Assembly (NCBI GenBank): GCA_023935145.1
Contig: CM043699.1
Location: 60,156,638-60,220,637 of the forward strand
Reading direction: 5' to 3'
Length of the DNA: 64,000 bases
Source of the DNA: Bretschneidera sinensis
Lineage: Eukaryota; Streptophyta; Magnoliopsida; Brassicales; Akaniaceae
Notes under the pieces: generated by a model
Seen by the model: only the letters and a program-made list of their open reading frames with translations
The model's database searches: none
What the model was told of the DNA's origin: nothing
Shown: positions 34,476-46,089 of the stretch, one piece after another
Layout of the letters: each line of letters starts with the position of its first letter
How positions within the stretch are numbered: the first letter of the stretch is position 1
Translations under genes and position numbers: made by a program

Positions 34476-36098
34476 ACAAATAAATTTTTATTTTATTTTG
34501 TTATTAGTCTGAGGATGTGGACACGTACGTGGCTTACAAATAATGATTTCGTCTGAATCTCAACTCACTAAACTATCTGTCCTGCCTGCTACCTGAAATC
34601 ATTGTACAATGAGGGATAAGCTTCATTAGCTCAGTGAATTAAATTTACTAGAAGTATTCAATTTGTATAAATAATCCTTTAATATTTAATCATTTATATC
34701 TCATATAACTTGATAATAGCATATAGTCTAACATTTAGATAGTTCTTATTATATCATACTTCTATGTTTCTTTCTCACCATAATTGTCTCTTTGTGAGAC
34801 TCATTCATCTATACATAAATTTATAATAACAAACAATATTTCAGCATTTTAGTAATACAATCAATAATTAAAATAGATGCAATGCATGAATTACTATTAG
34901 GGAGCGTCTTCCCACATGTCGACATGTTTTTATCTTAGACCGGCCCTCTCCCGGTACTTTTATTTCCAGCATATACCGGTTGTCATGGTTTTCATTTATT
35001 TCCAGCATATAGCAACTATCACGTTTTTTCGTTTAGACTGGCCCCCTCTCAATTATTTTATTTCATGCATATGTATATGAAAAATGATATGAAATATGCA
35101 AACAAACAATAATATAAAAACAAGCATGTATTCAGACATTTTATTTAGCTATCATGTCTTTTATCAAATTACTATTTGATCAATTTCACTAATTTCTTCT
35201 CCTCATATATCACTCAATTTATCAACCATAACTCATCAAGAATTTCATTTATCACCTTCATTATTAAATCGACTCATTATTCTAATAATATTACTTCTCA
35301 TATATTAATTTTCTACACATTCAATATTCCTATCATACCTATCAATCAATTTTTCATCTACCACCAAAGCATAAGCTAATAATTTATTCTAATATTATCA
35401 CTAGATATTTCATATTTATCTTGATTACTTAAAGTAAATCTAACTCACCACGTAGCACTTAGAGCTATTCGTGGATCACCTCCTTACCTTTCCTGTTCCT
35501 CTCATAAATTTCCCCCAGTTGTTGATCGTCAACACCTGACATAATATTTATATTAAATTTCTAATTTATTCTTCAATTCTTCATAATTCACACCCTTTGA
35601 AAATTCCCACTTTGAATTCCGGGAAATTTCATGTATGCTAAAATTCAAAAATAAACTTCACGTTATTACCTTCTGTTTTTTTTAGAGCTTCCCATGACTC
35701 TCTATAAAATTTTCCCGTAAACCCTTTCAAAAAGTTTGCTCTTTCAACCTTTCTTTCTGTCCCCAAGTGTTTAAAGAAAAGTTATTTGAATCGTAGTTGA
35801 AAGAAAATCAAACAAGATTTGGTAATAATTAAAATAAAAGCAAAACAAAACTATTTATATGCAAAAATTTGTTTTAACACTCAACAGCCCTTTCTCCAAT
35901 TTTTTTCCATGCAAGAGGCCTTGCTGCCTTACACACAGCTTGGCAATAGGTGTTGCCACCTGTTGCCAAATTATTTTTTTGAATTGTTTTATAAAAATTA
36001 AACCTTTCGCATTTAAATATATATTTTTTTTATTTTAACTCTATGTTATATTTATTAAAGTACTTCTTTACCCTTATTTTACAAATACAGGTATTACA
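34476..36098 (-). repeat. gypsy-2 5' LTR, truncated
   Basis: It aligns to about 30595-32263 of the other LTR, from CAAATAAATTTTTATTTTATTTT onward. The roughly 200 bp nearest the primer site are missing. It ends GGTATTACA at 36098. Confidence 0.9.
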
Positions 36099-38974
36099 GA
36101 CGGGGTTCTGCGATTTTGAACAAAATTACCATCCCTATTGTAAAGGAATTGGAAGTATTTGATGGTGATATTATTGTAAAGGACATGTTAGTAGTAATTT
36201 TGGGTTTAAAACAAAGAAATAGAAAAGGTAAGGAAAATATATGCAATTGAATTAAAGAAAGGAAGAAGGGTTGAAGGGTAAAAGCTTAAGTCTTAGTGGG
36301 AGTATATAAAGCATAAAGTAAGCCAAGAACAGTAAAAACTCTATTTTTTTCTTAAAAAGCTCGGGTAGAGAGAGAGAGAGAGAGTTAGAGGAGAGTTGCT
36401 GAAAAATTTTTGGACCCAAACAACAACATCAAAGCTACGATCAGAGTCTATTCATGCTTCGATTCAGCTAATTTTTTGTAACCAGGTTCCTGACTTTCTG
36501 CTCTACATTCTGAATTGTTGAATTATATGTTGGAGTTTTCTACATCAAGATTTCATGGGTTTTTTTTTTTTTTTTTTTTCAGACCTATGTTTTGGTGAGA
36601 TTTTCACATTTTCAACACATTTTGTTTTTCTTGGCTATTTTTCAACTAGATTTCGAAGTATAATCGATTTCTAACCTATTCTTAGTTAAATTAGACTTTT
36701 TAAAGTTAATATTTGAGTTTTGTTTGAGATCATTTGGATTTAAATTGATGGGTTTATGAGTTGTTGAAGTTGGAAGAAATTGTGAAGGAATTATTGACAT
36801 TTTTTTATTGAAGAACTAAGATGTTGGACTTTGATTTAAGCTGTGGGTATTGTAAAATATGAAATTTGAGACTTAAAAGAGTATAAATTTAATTAGATTT
36901 GTTTTAATTTCATAAATTAGAGATTTTTCTTTGTTAGAAATATAATTTTTCATGGAAATTGTTAAAATAAGAAAGATTTGGAATAAAATAAGAAAAGTTC
37001 TTATGGGTATTGTTTAGAATATAAGTTTACATTTATGGAATTATAAAGATTGATGGATTTAAGAAATTATGAAGTTGAAAATTGATGTGTAAGAAAAGTT
37101 TTGATTTAATCCTAAGCTATAGCATGACATATGTAAGTTTGGCTTTGAAGTATAATACATGTTGGAACTAAAGGAACTTCTTGAGTTAGATGGAATTTTA
37201 GTGATAAAACCAAAGTTTGGGAAGAATACTATTAAATGGGTATTTTGGAGGTTAGGTGAATTAATCTAACTTAATGTTTGGAAATTGTTATGTACGTGAG
37301 TTTAAAATCTTGGTGGTATAAAGTTTTGTATATTGGTATGGTTTCTTTGAATATAGAAGATGTGTTAAGAAATTTAAGCATCTTTGTCTTCAAATATGAA
37401 TCTCAACTATATGATAGGAAAGAAAATAAAGAATATGGAAAGGAAAGAACAAATGAGGAAAGATAAACAAACAAAAGGAACCTTATGGTATTGTTATGTT
37501 TATTTCTTGTAGTTACTTGATAAAGATAACTACGATTACATACTTCTTGGATTGGTGTTCTAAATATTGTATTCTTTAAGAGTGGTGAAAGAACGAAGTA
37601 AAGGCAAGAAAAAAGTTCAAGAATAAGACTTGGTGCTATCGAAGGTGAGTTTCACCTTACTCTTAGTAAGCGTAGTGTAATAAATGCTTATAGTATTACG
37701 ACGATAATAATAATAATTTGTGTGGATTTATGGATATATATAAGGAAATAATGATTGACATGTCTTGATATTTTATAATTGTTGTGAATGAGATGGTTGT
37801 ATACTTTATATTTGAAATTATAATGTTATGAATGCATTGCAGTGATATGAATTAAAATGGTATTATGAAAAAGAATGATATTGAAATGGTAAGACACCAC
37901 CTAGAGTAGGTTGTAACCTAGGTGAAGGGGATCCAAGGATGATATTGAAATGGTAGGGCCCCACTTAGAATAGGTTGTGACTTAGGTGAAAAGGATTCAA
38001 GGATGAATATGTTTAACTTATGGAAGGTGTATGATTGGATTTACCCAATGAAGGGTATGTAATGCTTATGGATGTGATGAGAATTTATCTTCTGTGTTTT
38101 ATAATAATTTTAATATACGTTATAGTGAGGATTAATTATTTTTTTTACTTATAATTTTAAATTGTAAAGGTTGAAAAATACCTACGGATATTGTTTGTGT
38201 TATTTGGGCTACGATGGTATGTGTGGTAATTGGTCCATGAGAAACATGTTTTGAATTTGGCCTATGAATGGCCTGAATTGTTGATTGTTGTAAATTGAAA
38301 TTTTTTATGATTGATATTGTTTATAAAGAGCTAATATTATGTTGTGTAAGAAGGAGTTTTAGACTAAGAGATTGATGATTAATTAGGATTACTAATGTTG
38401 TTGTGATGATTATTTATTTTATAATAAATAAAAACTAGAAAATAAACCGAAAGTGTAATGCAAAGTCTTATTACATTTATGTGTATAAAAAGTGATTTAT
38501 ATGATCAAATTTGAAAATAAAGAACTTAAATCCCAATACAAATACTTTTAGTAAGATGAATTCTCACTGAACTTTTAGCTCACCCCCTCCATTTTTACCA
38601 TCTTTTCAGGTTAACAGTGGAAGACTTGTAGTAATAGTTGAAAGGAGTTCTCGTTCACAACATCCTCCTTCCTTGGGTCTCTTTGAAGTCTAAGTTCTTC
38701 TTGGTTCAATTTTTTTTATAAAAATGTTTACAAGTTAGTTGTAATAAAGGATGTTTCTTTTGACTTATGTCTTTTTGTAGAATTTTGAAAGTTGGTTTAA
38801 TGTATCAAAAAAGTCTCATGATTGTAAAGAAATGTGTTTGTTTAGAATTGTGATGTTTGAAAAGAATGTGGTTTGAATTATAATTTTCTATTGTAGAATC
38901 TTGAGTCAAGGTGCTCAGTGCTAAAAGATAATGAATAAGTTCCAAGTAGGGCCTACTCGGGGTGGGTCGTTACA

Positions 38975-40640
38975 TTTAGAGTCTTCTCCAGTCTCTCTTC
39001 TCCCATATCTCAATCCTTAGAATCTGTTCCTAGAAGAACACGGCCAATGGCTGAAATTTATAAATCTTGCCATGAAGTTTGTGAGTATTGTTGTTTGGAT
39101 GCTCATGAACCAGTTGGCTATGAAGAAGCTACTAGGAATGAAGAATGGATAAATGTTATGGATGAGGAGATCGAAATGATTGAAAGATCCATACTTGGGA
39201 ATTGACTAAAAAAAACCATTAAACAAGGATGTAATTGGTGCGAAGTGGATTTTTAGAAAAAAGAGAGAATCCTGATGGGTCAATGCGAAAATTCAAAGCT
39301 ATTTTAGTTATCAAAGGCTATTTTCAACAGTTCGGTACAGACTACCATGAGACTTTTGCTCCACTCTCAAGGCATGACACAATCAGGTTTATTCTTGCTT
39401 TGACAGCTTAAAGAAATTGGAGGGTATATCAAATGGTTGTAAAATTTTCATTTCTAAACGGCTCTCTGTAAGAGGAGATCTTCATTGAACAACCATCATG
39501 ATTTATTCAAAAAGGGAAAGTGAACAAAGTATGAAAGCTGAAAAATGCTCTTTATGGGCTAAAACAAGCTTCTAGAGCTTGGTATAGTAAGATCGATGCC
39601 TACTTTCATCATCAAGGTTTCAAGATGAGTCAAAATGAGCATACTCTCTATATCAATGAGTTGCAAAACTCGAATGTCTTAGTTTTGTCCCTTTATGTTG
39701 ATAATTTAACCATCATAGGGAGTGACTCCTCTCTCATTGTTGTCTTTAAAGAAGAACTGAAGAAAGAATTTGAGATGACAGACTTAAGGTTAATGAAAGT
39801 TTTTCTTGGCATGGAATCACATTAAGAATCTGAAGGTATTTTCCTTTCACAAAGAAAATATGCTACTACTATATTAAAGAAATTCAATATGCTGAATTGC
39901 AATCCAGTAGCAACTTCATATGTAGAATCATAAGCTATCTTTGAATAATGGTTCAAAGAAGGTAAAAAAGAAGGAATTCAGAAGTTTAGTTGGTAGCTTG
40001 CTGTATTTAACAACAACTATACTTGATTTAATGTTCTCAGCCAGCTTACATCTAGATTCAAGCAAATCCCAAGTGAAATTCATTTTGCTGCAGCTAAAAG
40101 GGTGTTAAGATATGTAAAAGGCACATTGGAGTGTGGTATCTAGTTTAAGCCAATTAGTTCTCCTCTGTTATTTATCCTTTCTAATAGTGATTGGACTGGA
40201 TCACTAGATGATATGAAGAGTACATTAGGGTACTTTTTTCACTTGGTAATGGAGTCTTCTCTTGGCTCTCACAAAAGCAAGAAACTATGGGACAATCCAT
40301 AGAAGAGGCAGAATGCATCGCTGCTTATGTAGCTGTGAACTAGGCTATCTGGTTGAGAAGAATTATGGTTGATTTGAAGTTTAACTCATAAAGAGCAACT
40401 ACTATTTTCTATGACAACAGATCAACCATAGCAATAGCAAAGAATCTAGCTCAACATAGGAGAACCAAGCACATCAAAGTGAAATTTCATTTTGTAATAA
40501 ACAAAAAATGAAGGAGCTGTAAATTTGAAGCATTGTAGCAGGAATAATCAACTTGTTGATATATTTACTTAGAGATTAAAAAAAAACAAATTTGAAGATT
40601 AATATACAGACTTTGTAATGAAGAAGTGCTTCAAGGAGGA
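38975..40640 (+). pseudogene. copia-2 reverse transcriptase and RNase H (3' part)
   Basis: After the LARD insertion the reading resumes upstream of RT. Recognisable blocks in shifting frames are [60 protein letters not shown] and LSLYVDNLTIIGSD, where the catalytic YVDD box reads YVDN. Then come KEFEMTDLRLMKVFLGME, RVLRYVKGTLECGI, the RNase H block SNSDWTGSLDDMKSTLGYFF (usual DSDWAG) and a TKHIKVKFHF-like segment. A purine run GGAGGAG precedes the LTR. It is inactive. Confidence 0.9.
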
Positions 40641-40645
40641 GTTTG

Positions 40646-41012
40646 ATGGGAGTTGAACCTCTTCTTCTATGGTCAAGTTAGTTTTTTGTTATACTGCAGT
40701 AAATACTTCTATTACAGCCATGGTTATCTTTGGTTAACTTTTGATATAATGTCATTGCTGATGTATGATTGATATGTGTATGGTTGATGTTAAAGTAGGA
40801 GAAACTTCTAGATTTTTATTTTTTGGTGTATGGCTATAAATACCTGTAAATATATATATTTCTAGTATAACTAATATTAGGAAACTCTAGTCTTAATGTA
40901 AATAGAAAATTATTATCCTACTAGGAAACTTTTGTACCTTATAAATATAAGCTTCTACTATTGTATGATTTATGTGAGAAAACACAAACCCTAAAGTCTC
41001 TTTTATCTTCTT
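40646..41012 (+). repeat. copia LTR zone between copia-2 and copia-3 (boundaries uncertain)
   Basis: It starts after the copia-2 purine tract with TGATGGGAGTTG and ends just before the copia-3 primer site. It contains two TATA-like words (CTATAAATAC at about 40841 and TTATAAATATAAG at about 40941) and a short direct repeat (CTAATATTAGGAAACT, CCTACTAGGAAACT). That suggests two LTR parts joined, the copia-2 3' LTR and the copia-3 5' LTR. Confidence 0.55.
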
Positions 41013-41014
41013 CT

Positions 41015-41026
41015 TGGTATCAAACA
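41015..41026 (+). other. copia-3 primer binding site (initiator Met tRNA)
   Basis: TGGTATCAAACA matches the first eight bases of TGGTATCAGAGC and the general position between the LTR and Gag. Confidence 0.65.
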
Positions 41027-41053
41027 AATAAAATGCTAAACCTTAAAACACTG

Positions 41054-41094
41054 CTCTCTCTCTCTCTCTCTCTCGCGCTCTCTCTCTCTCTCTC
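41054..41094 (+). repeat. (CT)n microsatellite in the copia-3 leader
   Basis: About 41 bases of CT units with one GCGC interruption, lying between the primer site and the Gag start. Confidence 0.95.
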
Positions 41095-41130
41095 ACCCCT
41101 AAAACATTTTTTTTTTAAACCCAAAAAATC

Positions 41131-42665
41131 ATGGTAAATCAAAATTCAATGGCCACCACTTTCTCTCCTCCATCTGGTCCCATCACTACTATCGTCACTC
41201 AGCACATAAACCCATCAGTTCCTACTCTCCATTTTACCCATACTACCACTTTTCCTTTTAGCCAAATAGTTGTCGTTCTCTCTACCCACAATATCACCCA
41301 CGATGTCACCCTTGACATCACCAATAGCTCCCATGTGTCTGCGCCATCAATAACCTCTTCCACTCACAACAACCCACCTAGTCCCACCATCAATAACCTC
41401 ACCACTGACCTCACGCTGACAAATCAAAATCTCTGCCCTTTCCCACCTACTGTTGACCTCACTGTGACCTTCCCTTTTACCCACCAAACCGGCATCCTAT
41501 GTTTGACACTACCCCACCCTAATGACGCCCACTCAAGTTCACTTCCTACAAACCGTCTTGCCCAACCTTACAATTTTAACCCCGTTCACCATCTCGCTGC
41601 ATCTATTATGGTGCCACTCCCTACCACAATCGAATCATCTATAGCACTTACCAACACCACGCTGCCCCACTCATACCCCCACAGATGGCCTCCTCCCCTA
41701 TCAACCCATCGATTCTGTCAACATTCCCTAATTTACCACTATGTTTTGCTCCTAGTATTACCCATCTAGTTAGTATTAAACTTGATAACAATAATTACAT
41801 CATCTAGCGCTCTCAATTTCTCCTAATCCTTGTAAGCTACAACCTGATTGGTTATGTTGATGGTACCTTCTCCTATCCCCCACAATATTATTTCTCCAGT
41901 AATGGCACCACCACCCTTAACCCTGTTTTTCAAACTTGGATCCGTATAGGTTAGTGCCTTCGCTCTTGGATTAATGCTACCCTTACTTTTGACCTCCTCC
42001 AAGACATCCATAATATGCGTACCTCTTAGGATGTCAGGTTGGCATTGGAGCAACGTTACCTTGATCACTCAAATGCTAATGAATTTGACCTCTAACTGAA
42101 GCTTCACAAACATACCAAAGATAGAAAGTCTATGGAATAGTATCTTCGGGAGCTCAAACTTGCTACCATCAATTTCCCACTCTCCACTAAAGACCTCATC
42201 TCATATATATTAGCAGGTCTGCCTACCGAGTATGAAAGCTTCATCACTACGATCACCAACACCAACATCACCCTTACCTTTGATGGTTTGCGTACCAAGC
42301 TTCTCCTCCAAGAACAATGCCTGAAGCATCTTTGAGTCACTTCTCAATTCTCTGACTCTCCTACAGCCCTTGCCACCACTACCACCACAACTGGCTCTTA
42401 TCATGGTCATGGCAGGGGTCTCTCGGGCTATCGCGATCGTGGCCATGGCCGTGGACGTAATACTGGTCATGGTGACTCCACTCAACATGGTTCAGGTACT
42501 GATCAGTCTTCTAATTATTCCCTATATTTAATAACTCTATTGGTATTTTCTCTTATAGTTGTAAAGGTACATTAAGACGGTACCCTGGCTCCTCCTCCAC
42601 CAAATGTCAAATCTATCACACCACTGGTCACCTCGCCCTAAATTGTCCTCAACATTTTAATCATG
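41131..42665 (+). pseudogene. copia-3 Gag
   Basis: Gag begins with a Thr/Pro/Asn-rich N-terminal extension (MVNQNSMATTFSPPSGP...), unusual but open for 212 codons in one frame. The conserved core is in another frame: VSIKLDNNNYI (stop) RSQFLLILVSYNLIGYVDG, then LRELKLATINFPLSTKDLIS, YILAGLPTEYESFITTITN, an RG-rich segment (GHGRGLSGYRDRGHGRGR) and a damaged zinc knuckle near 42610-42655 (GHLALNCPQH). Stops occur at several Trp or Gln positions. It is not functional as it stands. Confidence 0.85.
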
Positions 42666-43808
42666 CTATTGTCTCTAGTGACTTACCAAAATCATTTGCT
42701 ACTATGTCTCTTAGTGAGTCTAATGTTGCCCAATGGTACCCTGATACAGTCGCCTCAGCTCATATGACTCCTTAGTCAGGTATACTTACTAATATTACAC
42801 CTTATTTTGGAAAAACTAAAATTTTAGTTAGTAATGGGCAATTGCTTGATATTAATAATGTTGGTTCTACTTTCTTATGCACTCCCACAAAATCTGTTCA
42901 CCTTAATAATGTCTTGTAAGTCCCAAATTTATCTCATAATTTACTTTCCGTTAAACATTTATGCTCTGATAACAGCCGTTCTGCTCACTTTGATGCTTCT
43001 CATGTTGTTATTAAGGACAAGAGTACGGGGAAAACTCTTCTTAAATCTTTCAGTGATGGTGACCTCTACCCTTTTCTTCCAAACTCGGTCACTTCCACCC
43101 CTCTAGCATTGGTCTCCCGTCAAGTCCCTGGTGATATCTAGCATTGTAGACTAGGTCATTTAGGTCCTCATGTGTTATTTTTATTATAGACTCAAAAGAA
43201 TATTATTTTGTCTTCTGAATATTCTGGTTTTTGCTTTGAATGTCAACTAGGCAAGTCTAAACATTTACTGTTTGATTCTATTAAGCTTTGTATTGCACAA
43301 CCTTTAGCTATAATATATTATGATGTTTAGAAATCTCCAGTTTTCTCAAATTTAGGTTATCATTATTATGTTATCTTTGTTGATGATTTTTCTCGATATT
43401 CTTGGATTTTTCCTCTGCGTAAAAAATCTGAAGTCTTTCAACACTTTTGTAATTTTAAAGCTCTTGCTGAAAACCAGTTTTCCACCAAAATAAAAATCTT
43501 TCAAAGTGATAATGGTAAAGAATTTGACCAAATGCCTTTCAAACAATTTTTTATTCACCATGGTATTGCCTTTCGTATGTCTTAATCAGATACCCCTAAA
43601 CAAAATGGTCGCCACATTAATGAAATGGACCACACCCTTTAAATTCAATCCTCTCTCCCTGAGTCCTTTTGGGTTGATTCTACCTACACAGCACTTTACA
43701 TCATTAATCGTCTTCCTACTCCTATTTTACAAAATTAAGCTTCTTATACAAAATTGTTTTCTAAAACTCCTAATTACTCAAATTTTCGTGCCTTCGGGTG
43801 TGCTTGTT
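42666..43808 (+). pseudogene. copia-3 protease and integrase (truncated)
   Basis: The protease active site WYPDTVASAHMT replaces the usual WYPDSGASHHMT, so the DSG triplet is lost. NNVL, VPNLSHNLLSVKHLCSDN and HCRLGHLGPHV (pre-integrase) follow, then CFECQLGKSKHL. The integrase has YVIFVDDFSRYSWIFPL, IFQSDNGKEFD and TPKQNGRHINEM, in which the catalytic Glu position appears changed. The reading stops at the gypsy-3 insertion. Confidence 0.88.
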
Positions 43809-46048
43809 TGTAATGACCAATCTCAGGTTGGCCACCCTTGAGACCACATTTTGAAATCTCAACACGACACATATATGCAATAATATTAAAACATCAACTG
43901 AAATTATATATATATATATGCACACACACACATCAATCCTCAACCCTCAACCAGGATTTACATTATTAAAATTTCAAAAGAAATAATATATACAACATAT
44001 GATACATGAATATTTACAAATATTTTTTTCTTTCCATTAGTCTGATGATGTGGACCACGTGGCTTACAGATAATGACTCAGTCTGAATCTCATCTCAACA
44101 ATCTATTTGTCCTGCTTGCTATATGAAATTATTTAAAAATGAAGAGTGAGCTTCACAAGCTCAATGAATTAAATTTACAAGAAGTATTCAATTGTTCAAA
44201 TAGTTTTCGATTATTCATTCATCTATATCTCATATAATTCGATAATAGTATTCTATTATCACTACTCATATAATAATCCTCATCATTTATCAATCTCTTC
44301 TTCTCATATATTTAATGATCTTGAGACTACCAGTTCTACCTCTTAAGTACCTCGTTATGAGGTTCACAGCATATGGTCAATCACTCAGATAATTCTTATC
44401 TTATCATATCATACTTTCATATTTCTTTCTTATCATATCTGTCTTTGTGAGACTCATTCATCTATCAATAAATTTACAATCAAGAATAATACTTTAGCAA
44501 CTCAAGCAATAATAATCAATATTTAAAACAAATGCAATTCATGAATTTAAATTATATTATTATTTGGGAACATTTCTCACAAGTCGATATGTTTTAGCTT
44601 AGACAGGTTGCCTTCCCGGTTCTTTTATATCATTTAGGCCAGCTGCCTTCCTGGTTCTTTTATTTCCAGCATATACCGGCTGTTACGATTTTTATTTCAT
44701 TTAGACCAATTGCCTTCCCAATTCTTTTATTTCCAGCATATATTGGCTGTCATGGTTTTTATTTCATTTAGACCAGCTGTCGTCTCGGTTCTTTTACTTC
44801 CAGCATATATCGGCTATCACCGTTTTTATTTCATTTAGACTGGCTGCATTTTCGGTTCTTTTATTTCTAGCATATACCGACTATCACTATTTTTATATTT
44901 ATTTAGACTGACTTCTTTCCTAGTTCTTTTATTTCCAGCATATACTGGTTGTCACAGTTTTTATTTAATTTAGACCAGTTGCCTTCCCAATTCTTTTTAT
45001 TTCATGCGTATGCATATAAACAATAATATGAAATATGCATATGAGCAATAATATAAACGAGCATACATTCAAACATTCAATTTGGCTATCCAGCTCTTTC
45101 CCAAAATTATTATTTTTAACATATTCATTAAATTATCTCCTCATACATCATATCAAATTATTAATCATAGGTTGTCAAGAATTTTATTTATCCCTTCATT
45201 ATATATTTAATCCACTCATTATCTCAATAATATTACTTGTATAATAAATCTTTAACATATCAATTATTCCTATCATATCCATCAACCAACTTTCCTACAT
45301 CATTACTTTATATTTAATATTTATCTCGAGTACTAAAAGTAAATCTGACTCACCACGTAGCACTTAGAGCTACCCGTGGATCACCTCCTTGCCTTTCCTG
45401 CTCTTTTAGCAATTTCACCCGATTGCTGATCGTCAACACCTGACATAATATTTATATTAAAATTTCTAATTTATTCTTAAATTCTTCTAGAATTCATACC
45501 CTTTAAAAATTTTCACATTGAATTCCATGTAATTTCATTTATGCTAAATTTCAAAAATAAATTTCACATTATTACTTTTTATTTTTATCAAAGCTTTCCT
45601 CAACTCTCTTTAAAATTCTCCTATAAACCTCTTCAAAATTTTAGTCTTTCAACTTTTCTTTGAGTCGGTGTTTAAAGAAAGAAGAAAAGCAAACAGGATT
45701 TGGTAATACACACACACACAAAACCGCCCATCGTTTATTTTGCACCACTGCTATCCAACTTGCAAAGGATTGCATGTTGGCAATTTACACCTGGACTCCC
45801 GGTGTTAACACCACTTTTTTTTCTTCTTATTTCCTCTTTTGTAACGAAACCGCACCACACATTTCTTTTTCTTTTTTCTATTTTTTTCTTTTTCTTTTTT
45901 CTTTGTAACTACACCATCACGCATCCCTCTTTTTTTCAAAAGAATTATTTTATTAAATAATAAATCTTTCATGTATATATTATTTTAATTCCATGTCATA
46001 TTTATCAAAGTACTTCTTTACCCTTACTTTAATAACACTGGTATTATA
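43809..46048 (-). repeat. gypsy-3 3' LTR, 2240 bp
   Basis: On the plus strand it starts TGTAATGACCAATCTC and ends GGTATTATA (usual ACA changed). It is homologous to the gypsy-2 LTR (for example CACGTAGCACTTAGAGCTACCCGTGG) but longer because of the tandem array at 44595-45000. A (CA)n run lies at 43919-43932 and another at about 45707-45720. Confidence 0.92.
44595..45000 (-). repeat. 67-bp tandem repeat, about 6 copies, in the gypsy-3 LTR
   Basis: The word ATTTCCAGCATATA recurs at 44662, 44729, 44796 (ACTTCC), 44863 and 44931, that is every 67-68 bp, each with CCGGCTGTCAC and TTTAGACCAGCTGCC words. Gypsy-2 has a shorter, irregular version. Confidence 0.93.
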
Positions 46049-46089
46049 ATTCTACCCGCCTTATAAAAATTTTGTCCCTAAAATTTCCT

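Larger units (their letters stand above)
30397..36098 (-). mobile_element. gypsy-2: Tekay/Del-type chromovirus, 5' half deleted
   Basis: It lies in the hAT element with flanks GGCGG (30392-30396) and GACGG (36099-36103), 4 of 5 identical. The left LTR is complete. The right LTR lacks its 3' end, and the deletion continues through the primer site, Gag, protease and most of RT, so RT joins directly to LTR sequence at about 34476. The polypurine tract (minus strand AAGGTGGGTAGAAT) is intact. Integrase carries a C-terminal chromodomain. Confidence 0.92.
29861..36137 (+). mobile_element. Ac/Ds-like hAT non-autonomous element (about 570 bp) carrying a chromovirus
   Basis: The ends are TAGGGATGGAAA and, inverted, TAGGGATGGTAA, close to the Ac terminal repeat (C/TAGGGATGAAA). 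They are flanked by a perfect 8-bp duplication TTGTAAAG (29853-29860, 36138-36145), which is diagnostic of hAT. Without gypsy-2 the element is about 570 bp and has no transposase. Its left part has GC-rich subterminal blocks (CCCATCCCCATCCCCGTCCC, CGGGGCAGGGAC). Strand is arbitrary. Confidence 0.92.
19917..38974 (+). mobile_element. LARD-like non-autonomous LTR element with about 3.4-kb LTRs
   Basis: Two long LTRs start TGTAGAGCC at 19917 and 29685 and end TGGGTCGTTACA at 23337 and 38974. A degenerate initiator-Met primer site follows the first LTR, and a purine-rich GTGGGGAAAAG precedes the second. The unique internal DNA (about 4.2 kb after removing two solo LTRs) shows no recognisable Gag or Pol. 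This is the pattern of large retrotransposon derivatives. The LTR 3' terminus (CTCGAGATGGGTCGTTACA) resembles that of chromovirus gypsy-2, a possible helper. Confidence 0.87.
29685..38974 (+). repeat. LARD 3' LTR, interrupted by a hAT-like element
   Basis: The LTR proper is 29685-29860 plus 36138-38974. It contains the same TATA box (36303-36310), a shorter GA run, a shorter AAT run and two 64-bp units, then a deletion relative to the 5' LTR after about 38004. It ends TGGGTCGTTACA at 38974, after which copia-2 coding sequence resumes. Confidence 0.92.
17451..40645 (+). mobile_element. copia-2: Ty1/copia element split by a 19-kb nested insertion
   Basis: Gag, protease and integrase are at 17455-19916, and RT and RNase H resume at 38975-40640 in the same orientation. 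Together they form one gag-PR-INT-RT-RH copia order. The inserted LARD-like element occupies 19917-38974. The flanking bases TTCAA and TTTAG differ only by two transitions and may be a decayed 5-bp target duplication. The 5' LTR has been lost next to the TG array. Confidence 0.9.
41013..43808 (+). mobile_element. copia-3: Ty1/copia element, 3' part displaced outside the window
   Basis: A primer site, a CT-rich leader, Gag, protease, pre-integrase and integrase follow in copia order on the plus strand. Integrase stops at FRAFGCACL where gypsy-3 is inserted (43809). RT and RNase H would be beyond 64000 if retained. Its Gag is unlike that of copia-1 and copia-2. Confidence 0.88.

Noticed and set aside
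41823..42488. Minus-strand frames opposite copia-3 Gag
   Set aside because: Antisense shadows of a Gag whose conserved blocks read on the plus strand.
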